From Fallopia convolvulus (Eukaryota; Streptophyta; Magnoliopsida; Caryophyllales; Polygonaceae): a stretch of 64,000 bases of DNA. Positions 22,660-34,473 of this stretch are shown piece after piece. The stretch spans positions 9,825,343-9,889,342 of the forward strand of contig OZ024723.1 in NCBI GenBank assembly GCA_964016875.1. Direction: 5' to 3'. Positions within the stretch are counted from its first letter, which is position 1, and each line of letters begins with the position of its first letter. Below the pieces are notes generated by a model that worked only from the letters and a program-made list of their open reading frames with translations, was not told the origin of the DNA and did no database searches. The translations under genes and the position numbers were made by a program.

Positions 22660-24663
22660 TAAAATGTTCGGGACAAATGGTCAACTTTCATAAGTCAGCC
22701 TACCAAGTAACAAAAAATACAGCAGATAGAACCAAAGCTACAATCAATGAAACACTTAACATTCCTTGTGCCGTCGCCCTCGACAAATACTTGGGATGCC
22801 CAATTATAAATGGAAGAGTAAACAAAGAAACCTTTCAAAATACAATAACCAAAACACAACAACAACTAACGAAGTGGAAAGCAAACACATTATCTCAAGA
22901 AGGAAGAATGGTCCTTATAAAAGCAAATCTAACATCACAATCAATGTACCTTATGCAAAGCTTTCTTCTACCCACTAATGTACATAATCTACTAGACAGA
23001 ATAAACAAGAATTTCTTTTGGAATAAAGAAGGTAACTACAAACCACTAATTACATGGAACAATATATGTAGACCTAGGAAAAAAGGAGGATTGGGAATAA
23101 GAAAGTCAGAAGACTTCAATATAGCACTGCAATTTAAATTACTCTGGAAAATCCTAGCTGAACAAGACAATATATGGGTCAGGATTGTCACAGAAAAGTA
23201 CCTCAAACAACAAAACATCCTTCACTACCAAGTAAAAGGAAGAACCTCCTGGCAATGGAACCAACTCATGAAGCTAAAAGCCATCTTCAATGAGGCATTA
23301 AGATGGCAAGTAGGAGACGGTAGAACTATCAAAATATGGAAAGACAGGTGGATGGATACTAGCCCACTCATTAAATACATTACTAATGATAATGAAATCG
23401 ACCTAGATGCAACAATCTTTGACTTCCTCCACGAAGACAAATCTTGGAACAAAGAAAAACTATTAAGATGGGGAATAAATCAAATGGTAGACAAGATAGT
23501 ACAAACACCAACACCAGTTAACCAAATTACCGATCGATTGTATTGGGCTCCCAGCAAAGACGGATGGTTCTCAACAAATTTTGCAATGACCTTCCTGGAC
23601 AATAGAAAAGGGGGATCGATGAACGATGTGGAATGGATTTGGAAATTAAACGTACCACCAAAAATACAGAATTTTATGTGGAAAATAACACAAAATGTAT
23701 TACCCACAAAGAAAAGATTATTTGATAGACATATTGCAGTCACTCTGCAATGCGCATCTTGCGACACAACGGAGGAAGATACACCACATATTCTCCTACA
23801 TTGCTACCACACTCAAAGGATAATAAACTCAGTGAACAATAGCATATACTCCAAAATAAAAGATATAGAAACCGACAATAAATCCTTGTACCAATTAATG
23901 GAGGAAATTAGAGGTATTTTAACGATCAAAGAAATGGAATCCTTTTCCTTCATTTGGTGGAGTATCTGGTTTCAGAGAAATAAAAAAATCTTCAAATCAA
24001 CTGAAGCAATAAAAAATAACGATATGATAGAATTCATTAAAAAACAAATAAAAACATGGGAAAATTCTGGAAGAGCGCACTCAGATATTTTCACGAGTGA
24101 CAAAAACTGTGCTAACAATGAGAGGAAAAAGCCTAGACGAAAAAACAAAGACATAAGTTGGAAAAAACCCAAAGAAAAATGGATCAAATTAAACTTTGAT
24201 GGAGCAAAAAACAACCAAGGACATTCCACATTTGGATACATTCTCAGGAACCATAAAGCCGAGATCTTACACCACAGTTGTGGCCCTGTTGGATCAATGA
24301 AGCTTTGGCCCTCAGATATGGCATTCAGGAAGCCATAAGAAGAGGGTGTAGGTCGCTCGAGATTGAAGGCGACAATTTGTGTCTGGTGAACGCCATTAGT
24401 GGCAAAGGCATTTGTTCGTGGGAGATAGAGATTCTCGTCTCTGATATTCGCGACCATCTTTTTCAAATCGAAGAGTGGAGCATTACACATGCATTCAGGG
24501 AGATCAATCGTGTGGTGGACCATTTGGCAAAATTAGCTTTTGGACAAGACGGCGTCTCCCATGAATAGAATTCATAGCTCATCGATTTCATCCGCCAGGA
24601 TGCCCTAGGGCGGAAAACATCTAGAAGATGATTTCCCCCCTAATTCCTTTCCGTATAAAAAAA
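22660..24663 (+). mobile_element. 5'-truncated LINE, copy 1
   Basis: Starts inside the reverse-transcriptase region just after the catalytic FADD box (GQMVNFHKSAYQVTK) and runs to a short A tract at 24655-24663. It encodes the RT thumb/connection, the zf-RVT (CASCDTTEEDTPHILLHC) and an RNase H domain (LNFDGAKNNQGHSTFGYILR, then IEGDN). The ORF of 553 codons at 22677-24338 is open until a frameshift near 24290; the rest of RNase H continues in another frame to about 24568. It is probably inserted in the right arm of the outer TIR element. Confidence 0.9.
22677..24338 (+). pseudogene. LINE ORF2 C-terminal part (frameshifted)
   Basis: 553 codons covering the post-catalytic RT region, zf-RVT and the start of RNase H. 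The frame breaks near 24290, and RNase H resumes in the frame of 24278-24568 (EALALRYGIQEAIRRG, IEGDN). It lacks the endonuclease and the RT active site, so it is not functional despite its length. Confidence 0.85.
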
Positions 24664-24775
24664 ATGAGGATGTGGGGATAAAGTAGAAATGAGTTTTAAA
24701 ATGAGGTTGATGAGTGAGAAAATTGGCGTAGGGATTAATAACCGAAAAGTTAGGCTTGGGGTTATGAGTGGTCTT

Positions 24776-24869
24776 AGGAGCCCGATGGCGCTAGTTTTTA
24801 TGTATTTTTACTGTTGGTTAAATCTTTAATATTTATTTATTTAATCTAAAATCCAAGCATTGTGGAGTA
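24776..24869. other. Short spacer between the two LINE copies
   Basis: AT-rich, no feature. Confidence 0.4.
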
Positions 24870-26983
24870 AAACTAAAGAGGATTGGCATTTGCGGACGAT
24901 ATCATCATCTTTGCAAAAGCCAATAGCCATGCCCGCAAAAATATTAAAGAAACTATTGACGACTACTGTCAAATATTTGGCCAGAAAGTCAACTTCCATA
25001 AATCCGCGATCCAAGTTACCAAAAACACAAACAACAACACAAAAGAGCAGATAAAACAAATCCTCCAAATTGCAAACGCAGTTGCCTTGGATAAATATCT
25101 AGGATGCCCGATAATTAACGGGAGAGAAACACAAAACACCTTTAAACCAATCGTACTGCGAACCAGATCCCAATTAACAAAGTGGAAAGCTAACGCCTTA
25201 TTCCAGGAGGGGCGTAATTCCCTAATCAAAGCAAACCTCTCATCACAACCAAACTATATAATGCAATCGTTTTTACTACCGCAATCAACCTTGAAAGAAT
25301 TAGACGATATTAACAAAAACTTCTTTTGGAACAAGGAAAATAACTACAAACCACTCATAAGCTGGAATTCCATATGTCGCCCCTCCGCTCACGGGGGGTT
25401 GGGAATCGCCAAGGCAGCCGAAATGAACCAAGCACTCCAAATGAAACTACTTTGGAAAATTCTAGCAGAACCAAACAATCTCTGGGTCAAAATAGTGACA
25501 GAAAAATACCTCAACATAGAAAGTATCCTAAAATATAAGAAAAAACATAACACATCATGGCAGTGGTCCAAGTTAGTTGGCCTACGAGACCTGTTCTTTA
25601 AGGGGCTCATCTGGCAAGTGAGGGACGACAAAACCATCCGATTTTGGAAAGACAATTGGACCGGCAATGGTCCCCTCAACCCAAAGCCCGAGGTTGAAAC
25701 CCTCATTAATTGGGAGGAGCCTATTGAGGTGTACCTCAGTGAGGATAACTCATGGAACATTGAAAAGTTGAGTCAAGTTGTTAATCAAGATGACCTCGAA
25801 AGAATCTCCAAAATTATTAACCCCATCAATAAAATACCGGACAGACTGTACTGGCAACCAAGTAAAAATGGATGGTACTCCACTCACTCGAAAATGCAGT
25901 GGCTCCACAAATCCAAAGGTGAACCCAAGATTAACCTAGAATGGATTAACCGGCTAAACATCCCCCCAAAATGAAAAACTTCCTATGGAAAGTGGCCCGT
26001 AACGGCCTTCCGACTAAAACTAGGCTTGCGGCTAACCATATCCCGGTTCCACAAGGTTGCGATGCGTGCAATAGCCAGGTTTAAGACACAAACCACATCC
26101 TATTTTCATGCCCCCTCACAAAAGCAACCATGAATTCTATAAACCAAAAACTCCGTAGGATTACTGCCCAAGTATCCCTGGACGACAAAAAATCACATCT
26201 GGTTCTTGAAGAAATTAAGGAAAAGTTAACAAAAGAGGAATTGGAAATCCTTATAAACACTTGGTGGAGCCTGTGGTTCGCCAGAAATAAGCGTGTTTTT
26301 AATAACAACAACGGAACGAACCTGACTAATGCTGATAACATTGCTGAATTTACCCGAAACCAAATTAAAGAATGGAAACAAGCTGGAGCATCAGATTCCC
26401 CTAGCCCCCGCACTCACACGATTGGTGGTGAAGCAAGAAGAAAGCATACGAAATGGGCAAAACCCAAGAGGGACTATATTAAACTAAATTTTGATGGTGC
26501 AGTGAATGCAGATGACGTGGCTTCGTTTGGGTTCATCCTCAGGGACTCTGGAGGCTCCCCCATCCATTTTGATGGAGGACTGATTGGTCGACAGTCTGTT
26601 CTGATTTCCGAGACCATTGCCTTGCGCCAGGGACTTCTCGAGGCCACTAGACGTGGCATTCCCCGGATCCAGATTGAAGGCGATAATTTGCAGCTGGTCA
26701 AGGCCTTGCTCGGTGACTAGCGTTGCCCGTGGGAGATTGAGCTGTTGCGTTCAGGCATCCACTGTTTGCTTGCCCGGTTCCAGGATTGGTGTATCACTCA
26801 CGTCTATCGGGAGTGCAATACTGTGGCGGACTTCATCGTTGGATCTTTAAGACGTGTCTCCTCCTTCCCACTTGCAGATGATCCGAGTTTATTAACCCTC
26901 ATCCGCCAGGATGCTCTAAGGAGACTACTAGGGTGTTAGTGGTCACCCTAATTTCTTTGCTTATCAAAAAGAAAAAAAAAAAG
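24870..26983 (+). mobile_element. 5'-truncated LINE, copy 2
   Basis: Same family as copy 1 but truncated slightly further upstream, so it keeps the RT catalytic box (LAFADDIIIF) near 24880. The frame at 24883-25974 (363 codons) ends by a one-base shift at 25974. zf-RVT follows in shifted frame (CDACNSQV then a stop). RNase H is open at 26130-26720 (LNFDGAVNADDVASFGFILR, QIEGDN) and stops at 26718. An A-rich tail lies at 26966-26983, about 60 bp upstream of the KDSA TATA box. The head-to-tail orientation relative to copy 1 is noteworthy. Confidence 0.9.
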
Positions 26984-27042
26984 ATTGTGAGAGAGTAGAA
27001 AAACGACGAACTTCGTTCCTCGCTCTCGGATCTCCTTGCGCT

Positions 27043-27049
27043 GTATAAA
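27043..27049 (+). promoter_or_regulatory. Probable TATA box of KDSA
   Basis: GTATAAA about 250 bp before the ATG, followed by a pyrimidine-rich CT leader typical of plant 5' UTRs. Several ATGs lie between it and the start codon. An acceptor-like CCTTGACAG at about 27250-27258 suggests a 5' UTR intron that would remove them. Confidence 0.55.
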
Positions 27050-27293
27050 GAGTTCCCTAATTCCCTCTCCCCAACTTCACTTCTTCTCTTACACCATCTC
27101 GCATTCTATTACATTTTTTAATTTTGGTCGGGCGTTTTTGGTACTTGATACTCTCTCTTCTTTATGTGTCGGTGCAGTCTTATCTGTGATCATAATTTAT
27201 CACAATTCGAGTGCTCTGATGATTGAATTTGATATGAGTTTTGATTTTGCCTTGACAGAGATCCCAGCAACTACGAAAGTAAGCAACGAGCAA

Positions 27294-30200
27294 ATGGAGG
27301 CGTCCACTCTGCTATACAGCCAGCTCAAGGTAAATTTATTACTCGAAATTGGGTTTCATGGTTTCTCTGATTTGAACTTTGCTAGTTGCATCTGGTGAGA
27401 AACATCTCAAGTGATTGGTTCACATGATGAAAAACAGGCAGCTGATCCCTTTTTCTTGCTTGCTGGTCCAAATGTCATTGAATCCGAAGATCACATTATG
27501 CGGATGGCAAAGCACATCAAGTGCATAGCAGGAAAGTATGATTCATACCCATCTCTAAAGGATGTTCTAGTATATGTTCACCAACTTTTATTAATGTTCT
27601 GATCCTTTTTGCACCTTAGGACTGTCAATGTAATTTGAATTTGGTAAACTTTAAATCTGTGTTCGTGGTGTTATTATAGAGTTGGGCTACCTCTGGTGTT
27701 CAAATCAAGCTTTGATAAGGCCAATAGGACTTCCTCCAAGTCATTCAGGGGTCCTGGTATGGATGAAGGCTTGAAGGTCAGCAGACAATTCTTCATCTTG
27801 TTTCCATCAAATGTTGTTTTGCCTACTTGGGTTTTTTTTATCCTATAAATGGTCTAATGTTGATGTATATCTGAAAATGTGATTTCAATTTTAAAATTGT
27901 CTTAGTTAAGAAGTAACAATGTAGCTATTATAAAGATAATTTATATAACAATGACAGTACTTTGTAACCTGCTCTCTTTTTTTTTCTTGAGAAAATATTA
28001 TTTAGAGAGCTTATTCTTTCTTAGCCTCTTTGCCCCCATTCTGATTGGTTCCAAGTTGATTTAACAACATCCGAACCTTTATTCTTCGCCTCCTCTATCC
28101 TCTGTTCTCAACTATAACGTGCTTAAACTTTAAAAGTTAATGAGTTAACATTTCTTGTTCAAGAGAAGCAATCTCCTGGGCTTAATGTAAAGAGCTATTT
28201 AAAAATAATATGAGCTTTCTGATTTAATATTGAAGAAGAGCGTATTTTTCATCCAATCATAATTTTTCTGATTAGCTTGCCTGAATTTTCCCATGTCAAG
28301 TAATTAGTCAAGTGATGAGTTCACATTTTACGTAAGCTTTAATGTCTTCCTTTTCTTTCAAATGCAAGTTGGCTCTCATGTCAATAATGATTTGAAGTAT
28401 CTACTAGATAGTTGGCAGTAGAGAATAAGATTACGATGCAGTCCATTTTTCTTTGACAAATTCTTTCTTAGTGTGGTTAAATGTTAAATTTTAGATCCAA
28501 TGCTTTGCAGATCCTTGAGAAGGTTAAATTAGCATATGACCTTCCCATAGTTACTGATGTGCATGAGTCAAGTCAGGTAAACTCTTATATCCAATGGTTT
28601 TCTTTTCTATGCTCATCTATTCATGGATTTTGTGAATTTGCCTCCTCGTTTGACATTCCTGCACTTTTCCATTGTGATATCATGCTGAAGATACGGGGGA
28701 AACTGCCTTTGTTCGCATATGTTTAAATTGTGAAGTGCTCATTACTAAATGATCATGCACCTAAGTTGCTGCGGGAAAACCTTTTGGTGTACACACATTA
28801 AGTGAAATTTACGTTTAAATTTGATAATGATTTCTTAATGCGTTGATATATTCTTTTGATGTTAAATGGATTCCTCCAACAATTGCAATCAACTTGTATT
28901 ATCGATAATCTATTTGCAATTTATTATTCTTGTCAATCTAAATAAGCAGACAATCTCTAGAGATGATGTTCAAGTTCAACTAACCAATACTTTGAACTTT
29001 TTTGGCTCCATTTTTGTCTTTGTTGTTCTACAGTGTGAAGCAGTTGGTAAAGTTGCTGATATTATTCAGATTCCAGCTTTCTTATGTCGTCAGGTTATGC
29101 TAAGTTTCTTCTGCTGCATGTGTTTTTTTTTCTTTATCCTTTCTGGATGTCACATTGATATTTGGAGGATTGTTACTATTGCAGACAGATCTCCTTGTTG
29201 CAGCTGCCAAAACAGGAAAAATTATCAACATAAAAAAAGGCCAATTTTGTGCCCATTCGGTGAGCAGAACAGTCTATTGTTTCTTCTTATTCTGATCCTG
29301 GGGAAGTGGAATTCCCTTGGGTCATAATCATTAAATCTTTCATTGCCCAGACCAGTTCACTACTTACAACAGTATAATCTTCATTTGTACTTCTCCAGGT
29401 TATGGAGAATTCTGCTGAAAAAATACGGCTGGCCGGAAATAAAAATGTAATGGTTTGTGAAAGAGGGACTATGTTTGGCTATAGTAGGTTTTCTGGAACC
29501 TGAATACCTGATACTACTTTGTTTTATTACTATGCAATTTCCTGGTAGTTTTAATTCTTCAATCCAGTCACAAGTAATATTTCAAGATTTATAAACTCTA
29601 CGAAGAAGTTTTTCTATGTCAAAAGCTTAATGAAACAAGGAATGCTGCTCCCTTGGTCACAAGTATATGAGATCATTGACAAGCTGCTGCTCAACAATCA
29701 AACCTTGAGGCCCTGTACCAACTTATGCTTAGTAATAGCTGTAGTAATTCTCACAGCTAGTTATAATCTTGCCAATAGCTACTTCTGTATTCTCAAAATT
29801 GAAAACATAAATAAGTGTTTTGTGTAGTGGTGCTTGTGATTGTTACAGGAGGAGTTGCATCTTCATAATTTTGCCATGCTGGTGACATTACATAATAACT
29901 AAATCATACTCCAGAGGCTTAGAAGTTCTACTTAATGGCATGCTAGCTGACATGACATTTACCTGATTCTTTCTGTGCCTATTGTGTTAAGGCAAAATTT
30001 TGAAGTACATGCATGCTCCTTATTATATAAATTTTCTTAAAATGTCTGTATGCTCTGGATATAAAGCACATGATTAGTGAATATTATTTGGCTTTGATTC
30101 TGGGATTGGTGAGTGTTCTTAAAAATAAATCTTGTTTTCAGATAATTTTTTATTTTTAATTTTTTTTTCTATATAACCAGGGTGCTCAATGCTAACCAAA

Positions 30201-32917
30201 AGAACCTGTATCAAGATCTTCTTTTTGAAACCTTAATGAATATGCGTTGAATTTGAGAATTGAAAGGAAGCTTTGTTTGTCTATAGTCTATACACATTCT
30301 TATTATAAAACTTGGTTCTTACTGGTGTTTATTCATCAATCACTTTTCCTACTAAATACTTGCTGTGTTTGTAGTGAGACTAAAATGCTTCTTTTTTTAT
30401 ATGTAGATGACTTGATCGTTGATCCAAGAAATTTGGAGTGGTTGAGGGAAGCTAATTGCCCTGTTGTAAGTATAAAGCTGTTATAAAGAGGAACTTTAAC
30501 ACGAATGACTAAATCAGTATATATTGTAAAAAAAAAATATCCAAGCTATTTTTATCTAAATTAATAAAGTCAACATTAATATACATGTGCAGTGGTAGTC
30601 CTAATCCTATATCATGGTAGTCCTAATCTAAACCTGTTGCCAAACATAGTCTCATTTCAGCTATGAGTTTTATTCATATTTCATTGTAGCACTGAATGCA
30701 ATATTGCTAATCTGCTGAGAAAAAATATTATCTACGACTGACATGAAAACTTGAAACTTGAACAAGAAAAGTGTAGTAGAGCATACTTGGTGGAGTTTTC
30801 ATGGTTTACCTGTCAATTCATTGACCTTTCATTATAATACAGATCCCAGACTTCTATTAAACATATTTTCTGTTGCATTTTAAACCTTGTGTAATTTCCT
30901 TGCAGGTGGCTGATATAACACATTCTTTACAGCAGCCTGCTGGTAAAAAGGTTTGGACAGTTTCTTTTGCTATGATTAAAGTATATATAGCTGCACCCAC
31001 TACTCTCTTTTGTGCAGAAATATGCCTGAACCTATATATAATATATGTTATTTCACTGGTGTTATTTAACATGTTAATTGCACCTTTTGCTGCATATGGA
31101 CACTTGCCAGTTTGTACACAACTATAGTGTATAGGTATATAAGCCTGCACCTCAATAGAAGAGAAAACAGAAGCCCTTGAATAATGACTTCCAAGCATTG
31201 CCCTCAAAAGGTTTTCAAATTAGATGATGATAATAGATGGATGTGCATTTGGTGATCATCAAAAGACCAAAAAATATTGTTATGAAGCTTTAATAGGCAA
31301 GAGATCATTGATTTTTAAGCATTGGAAATGGATTTTTATAAATAATGCCAGCCACCATCACAAAGATGCTGCTTTCACAAGAGCCTTGAGTGTAGAAGAA
31401 TTGCAGCAATTCCTCTAAAAACTTTTGTATGGCTAGAATGATGTTTGCTGATAAAATTTCTCTTTTAGTCTCTTGGCTGATAATCACAAGTATCCTTGAA
31501 AAATTCTGTTCATAAATTCTTTCAGATCAACAACTTCTTCCTTCTTATTATCTGCATTTTTTTTTGTACAATGCCTTTGAGATGGATTTAGCCCCTATAT
31601 CAATTTTGGTGCATTTTAACTAAGTTCAGTTATTATTGTCACATAGCTGAATATCAGTTTTTCTTGGGTCTATCGGGCGCGTCCTCCTAACATGTTCAGG
31701 TTATGGGTGCCCCATCTTGACCCCCCAAATCCCGCTCAACTATACTGGGCAATGATGATTTTTTGTTTACTTGTTTGTTGAGTTCCATTTCCTTAATTTT
31801 AGAATCTTAGAAGCTTTTGTCGTTTCAATAGCTGGAAGGTGGTGGTGTTGCCAGTGGAGGCTATCGTGAGTTAATTCCTTGCATTGCAAGGACTGCAGTT
31901 GCAGTTGGAGTTGATGGAATCTTTATGGAGGTAAAACAATCAGAACCAATCCGAATTCTTTGTGGATCATCTATACTGTCTCAATTTTTCTCTTATATAC
32001 TACAAAACATTAACATTCTGTTAAGTGGTACTCGTTTAGCAATAGCCAGTGTTCAATTCAAATCTTATCAAGAATGCATGAACACTTTAAAAATCTGCAG
32101 AGCTAATTAATCGAAAAAGCTATACTAAATAAGGAGATTATTAAGTGCATAATTTCTCTCACCTAATCACCTCCTCTAGATCCAAAACACTGAATTATTG
32201 CTCATGCAGAATTTGAACTGCTAAGGATACTTGTTTACACTGTCCACTGAATTTATAATTCTATTGCTTGAAGCAACTGAGAAGCTCCATTTCAAATGCA
32301 GGTTCATGATGATCCCTTAAGTGCACCCTGTGATGGTCCAACACAATGGGTGAGTCTTGAAATATGCTGTCTGATTAATTTGGCTGTTAAAAGCTCCTTT
32401 TCAAGCTTAGGTTTCTAGTTTTTGTGCCTCATTTTTTTTTCAACTTTGTCAACAGCCCCTGCGGAATCTGGAGGAGCTGCTAGAAGAGCTTGTTGCTATT
32501 GCTGTAAGTTTCTTTGATATATATGGTCGGACACTGGGAATAATTCAGTATAAAGTACAGGAACCTAATTAAAATTACAGTAATATAACATCATAGGGGA
32601 ATGAGAACTGAGAGAATTTGGACGCTTGAGTATCACTTAGGCTTTGTGAGGTTCTCCCTGTCTACAATTTTATATACATTCAAATGCAGAAGGATTTTTG
32701 TAAATAGAGCAATAGTTTTTTCTGCCATTACCAAAGTACTATTATTTTCATAGATCCAAATGAAGTGCATTCAATTTTATGTTGATGCCATTCTTCATAC
32801 AATATTTCTGCATTTGCACGAGGAACTAATTTCTAAATCTTTTTCCCCCTTCCGTCACAGCGAGTTAGCAAGGGGAAGAAACGCTTTAACATCGATCTTA
32901 CACCATACCGTGATTAG
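27294..32917 (+). CDS. KDSA: 2-dehydro-3-deoxyphosphooctonate aldolase (KDO-8-P synthase)
   Basis: Condenses phosphoenolpyruvate with arabinose-5-phosphate to KDO-8-phosphate, the step that supplies KDO for rhamnogalacturonan II of the plant cell wall; plant enzymes are cytosolic. Thirteen coding exons with consistent phases: 27294-27329, 27438-27535, 27680-27776, 28511-28576, 29034-29093, 29185-29259, 29399-29483, 30407-30465, 30906-30950, 31832-31930, 32302-32349, 32456-32503, 32861-32917. They give 290 aa, as I recall for the Arabidopsis protein. Diagnostic blocks are FFLLAGPNVIES, FKSSFDKANRTS, FRGPGMDEGLKILEKV, VTDVHESSQCEAVGKVADI, IPAFLCRQTDLLVAAAKTG, NIKKGQFC, CERGTMFGYNDLIVDPRN, ITHSLQQP and EVHDDP. 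After GQFC it reads A-H-S, whereas I recall A-P-S in other plants. The start is the ATG giving MEASTLLYSQLKAADPFFLL, collinear with the family. No sign of decay. Confidence 0.97.
31560..31740. repeat. Dispersed repeat in KDSA intron 9
   Basis: Carries CTTTGAGATGGATTTAG, ATATCAATTTTGGTGCATT and TTATTATTGTCACATAG. The same blocks occur inverted at about 34035-34160, upstream of the P450 gene. Confidence 0.7.
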
Positions 32918-33814
32918 TAGGCTAAGCAGGCTACACAAGGTCTCTGCTCTACTCGTCTCGTCTCGCTGTGTAACTTTTAGAATTTCCTTTGGACAGTTTG
33001 TTGATTGATGGCTACTATTTTCACCTCTTTCTTGATTGCTAGGCTGTTTAGGGTTAAGTTTAGACTGTAGCATTCTACTATTTCACTACTAGACTGTTTG
33101 GATGTCTAAATAAAATGCATTGAAAAATCAAGCAGAGGCCATTTGGCTACCAATTCAGTTGTACTACTATTTTCACCGGTGAGGCTTATATGATAAAGCA
33201 TATCAGTAGTTGTTTATGTAAAGCATTTATCATGAAGAAGGATTACATGAGTCGAGTCAAGAATATATATATGTGTGCATGAGTTTTGAAATGGTTGTTT
33301 ATATATATTTTGCCTATTGTGTGTATTAAAAATGGTTCAATTAAAGTGTGCAACTAGTGCATGTGCATTGTTTTTTTTTTTGGTCGAATGTGCATTGTTT
33401 TTATTAAGAATGGGGATGGTTTTTGAATTGTACGTGTATGACTTTTGAAATAGGTTTGCATAATTTTTTGGCTGTGTGCATATAAAATCACTCTTGTAGT
33501 GGGCGCGAAATAAGTGTCGGCTTTATCCAAGGGTACATCGATTTTTACGCCAGTGTACAACAACTTTTACCCAAGTGTAGATCAATTTTTACACCATCCT
33601 TGTGCGGTAAAATTGTGTTCTTTCATCATCTTTACCGTGATTTATCAGGCCCCCCTTTCCATTCTCTGCCGACAGTATTTCCTAGAGCACGTATTCGAAA
33701 TGTATATAGAGCCAAATGGTTTTGTACTACTCTCAAATATCACTATCAGTGAATCAGTGATATATAATACATGTATATGTTTATTTTCTCAACCACGTAC
33801 ATGTAAACACGTAC
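32918..33814. other. KDSA 3' flank, no gene
   Basis: Holds the KDSA 3' UTR, then AT-rich sequence with repeated GTGCATGTGCATTG-like words near 33355-33410. Short frames here are not supported. Confidence 0.4.
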
Positions 33815-34450
33815 ATTTATCCTATTGATAATACATTGGAAAAGTAGCAACGGATATTTCTACCACAATTTATACGTATGATTGAAGATGTGAACACATG
33901 CATGACACAGGGATCACGTTAGGCTGTTTTAGAAACTTTATATTCAAACTCAATGAGCAACAAATGGACTACTTTCAAAATATCAGTCAATCATCATCAT
34001 CATTGACCCAGTGAGGCTCCGCTACAGCGGAATCTGGGGGATCAAGCCCAAGAAAAACTAAAATTCAACTATGTGACAATAATAACTGAGTTTAGTTAGA
34101 ATGCACCAAAATTGATATAAGGACTAAATGCATCTCAAAGACGGTGTATAAAAACCAATGAGCAACCCAAAAATATCAGTCAATGAGACTTTCAAAATAC
34201 CAGTCAATCAATGATTTTATACTTAGAAAATATCACTATATATCAGTGATGAGTGCTGTCAATACTCAATAGGGTCATTTATCCTATTAATAATACACTG
34301 GGAAGTAGTAGCAAAAGATATTTTCTACCATTCTACCAAAAAAAAGAAGATATTTTCTACCACAGTGTGGTTAAAGATGTGGTGAACACATGACACATAA
34401 ATCACGCTAGGCTGTTTTAGAGCCTTTATATTCAAACTCAATGAGCTTTC
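33815..34450. repeat. Duplicated promoter-proximal segment before the P450
   Basis: Two direct copies of about 145-175 bp (33815-33960 and 34275-34450) share TTATCCTATT.ATAATACA, ATCACG.TAGGCTGTTTTAGA and TTTATATTCAAACTCAATGAGC. The second copy adjoins the P450 start codon. The sequence between them contains an inverted copy of the repeat from KDSA intron 9. Confidence 0.8.
34425..34432 (+). promoter_or_regulatory. Possible TATA element of the P450 gene
   Basis: TTTATATT 42 bp before the ATG, so the 5' UTR would be short. The same element occurs in the upstream promoter copy near 33940. Confidence 0.35.
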
Positions 34451-34473
34451 CTATTACATAACCAACTTAACAA

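Larger units (their letters stand above)
12606..24775. mobile_element. Outer TIR element carrying nested insertions
   Basis: The left arm (about 12606-12740) and the right arm (about 24655-24775) are imperfect inverted repeats. The left arm begins TAAGACCATTT and contains CAATTTTCTCACTCCTTC; the inverse of the right arm begins TAAGACCACTC and contains CAATTTTCTCACTCATCA. Similarity extends over roughly 120 bp. Everything between includes a hAT MITE, a copia-like element and a LINE, so the original element was short and was opened by later insertions. No target duplication could be fixed at the outer ends, and the superfamily is uncertain. Confidence 0.5.

Noticed and set aside
22677..24338. 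553-codon ORF as a host gene
   Set aside because: RT-connection, zf-RVT and RNase H domains identify a 5'-truncated LINE; the frame is also broken near 24290.
27036..27398. 120-codon ORF upstream of and across KDSA exon 1
   Set aside because: It spans the TATA/leader region and reads into intron 1; the conserved protein starts at 27294 in another frame.
28866..29327. 153-codon ORF inside KDSA
   Set aside because: It reads through introns 4-6 and overlaps exons 5 and 6 with splice sites inside; only the exonic parts are real.
27294..32917. KDSA as a recent bacterial transfer
   Set aside because: KDO-8-P synthase is a normal plant enzyme for rhamnogalacturonan II; the gene has 13 exons and plant-type sequence.
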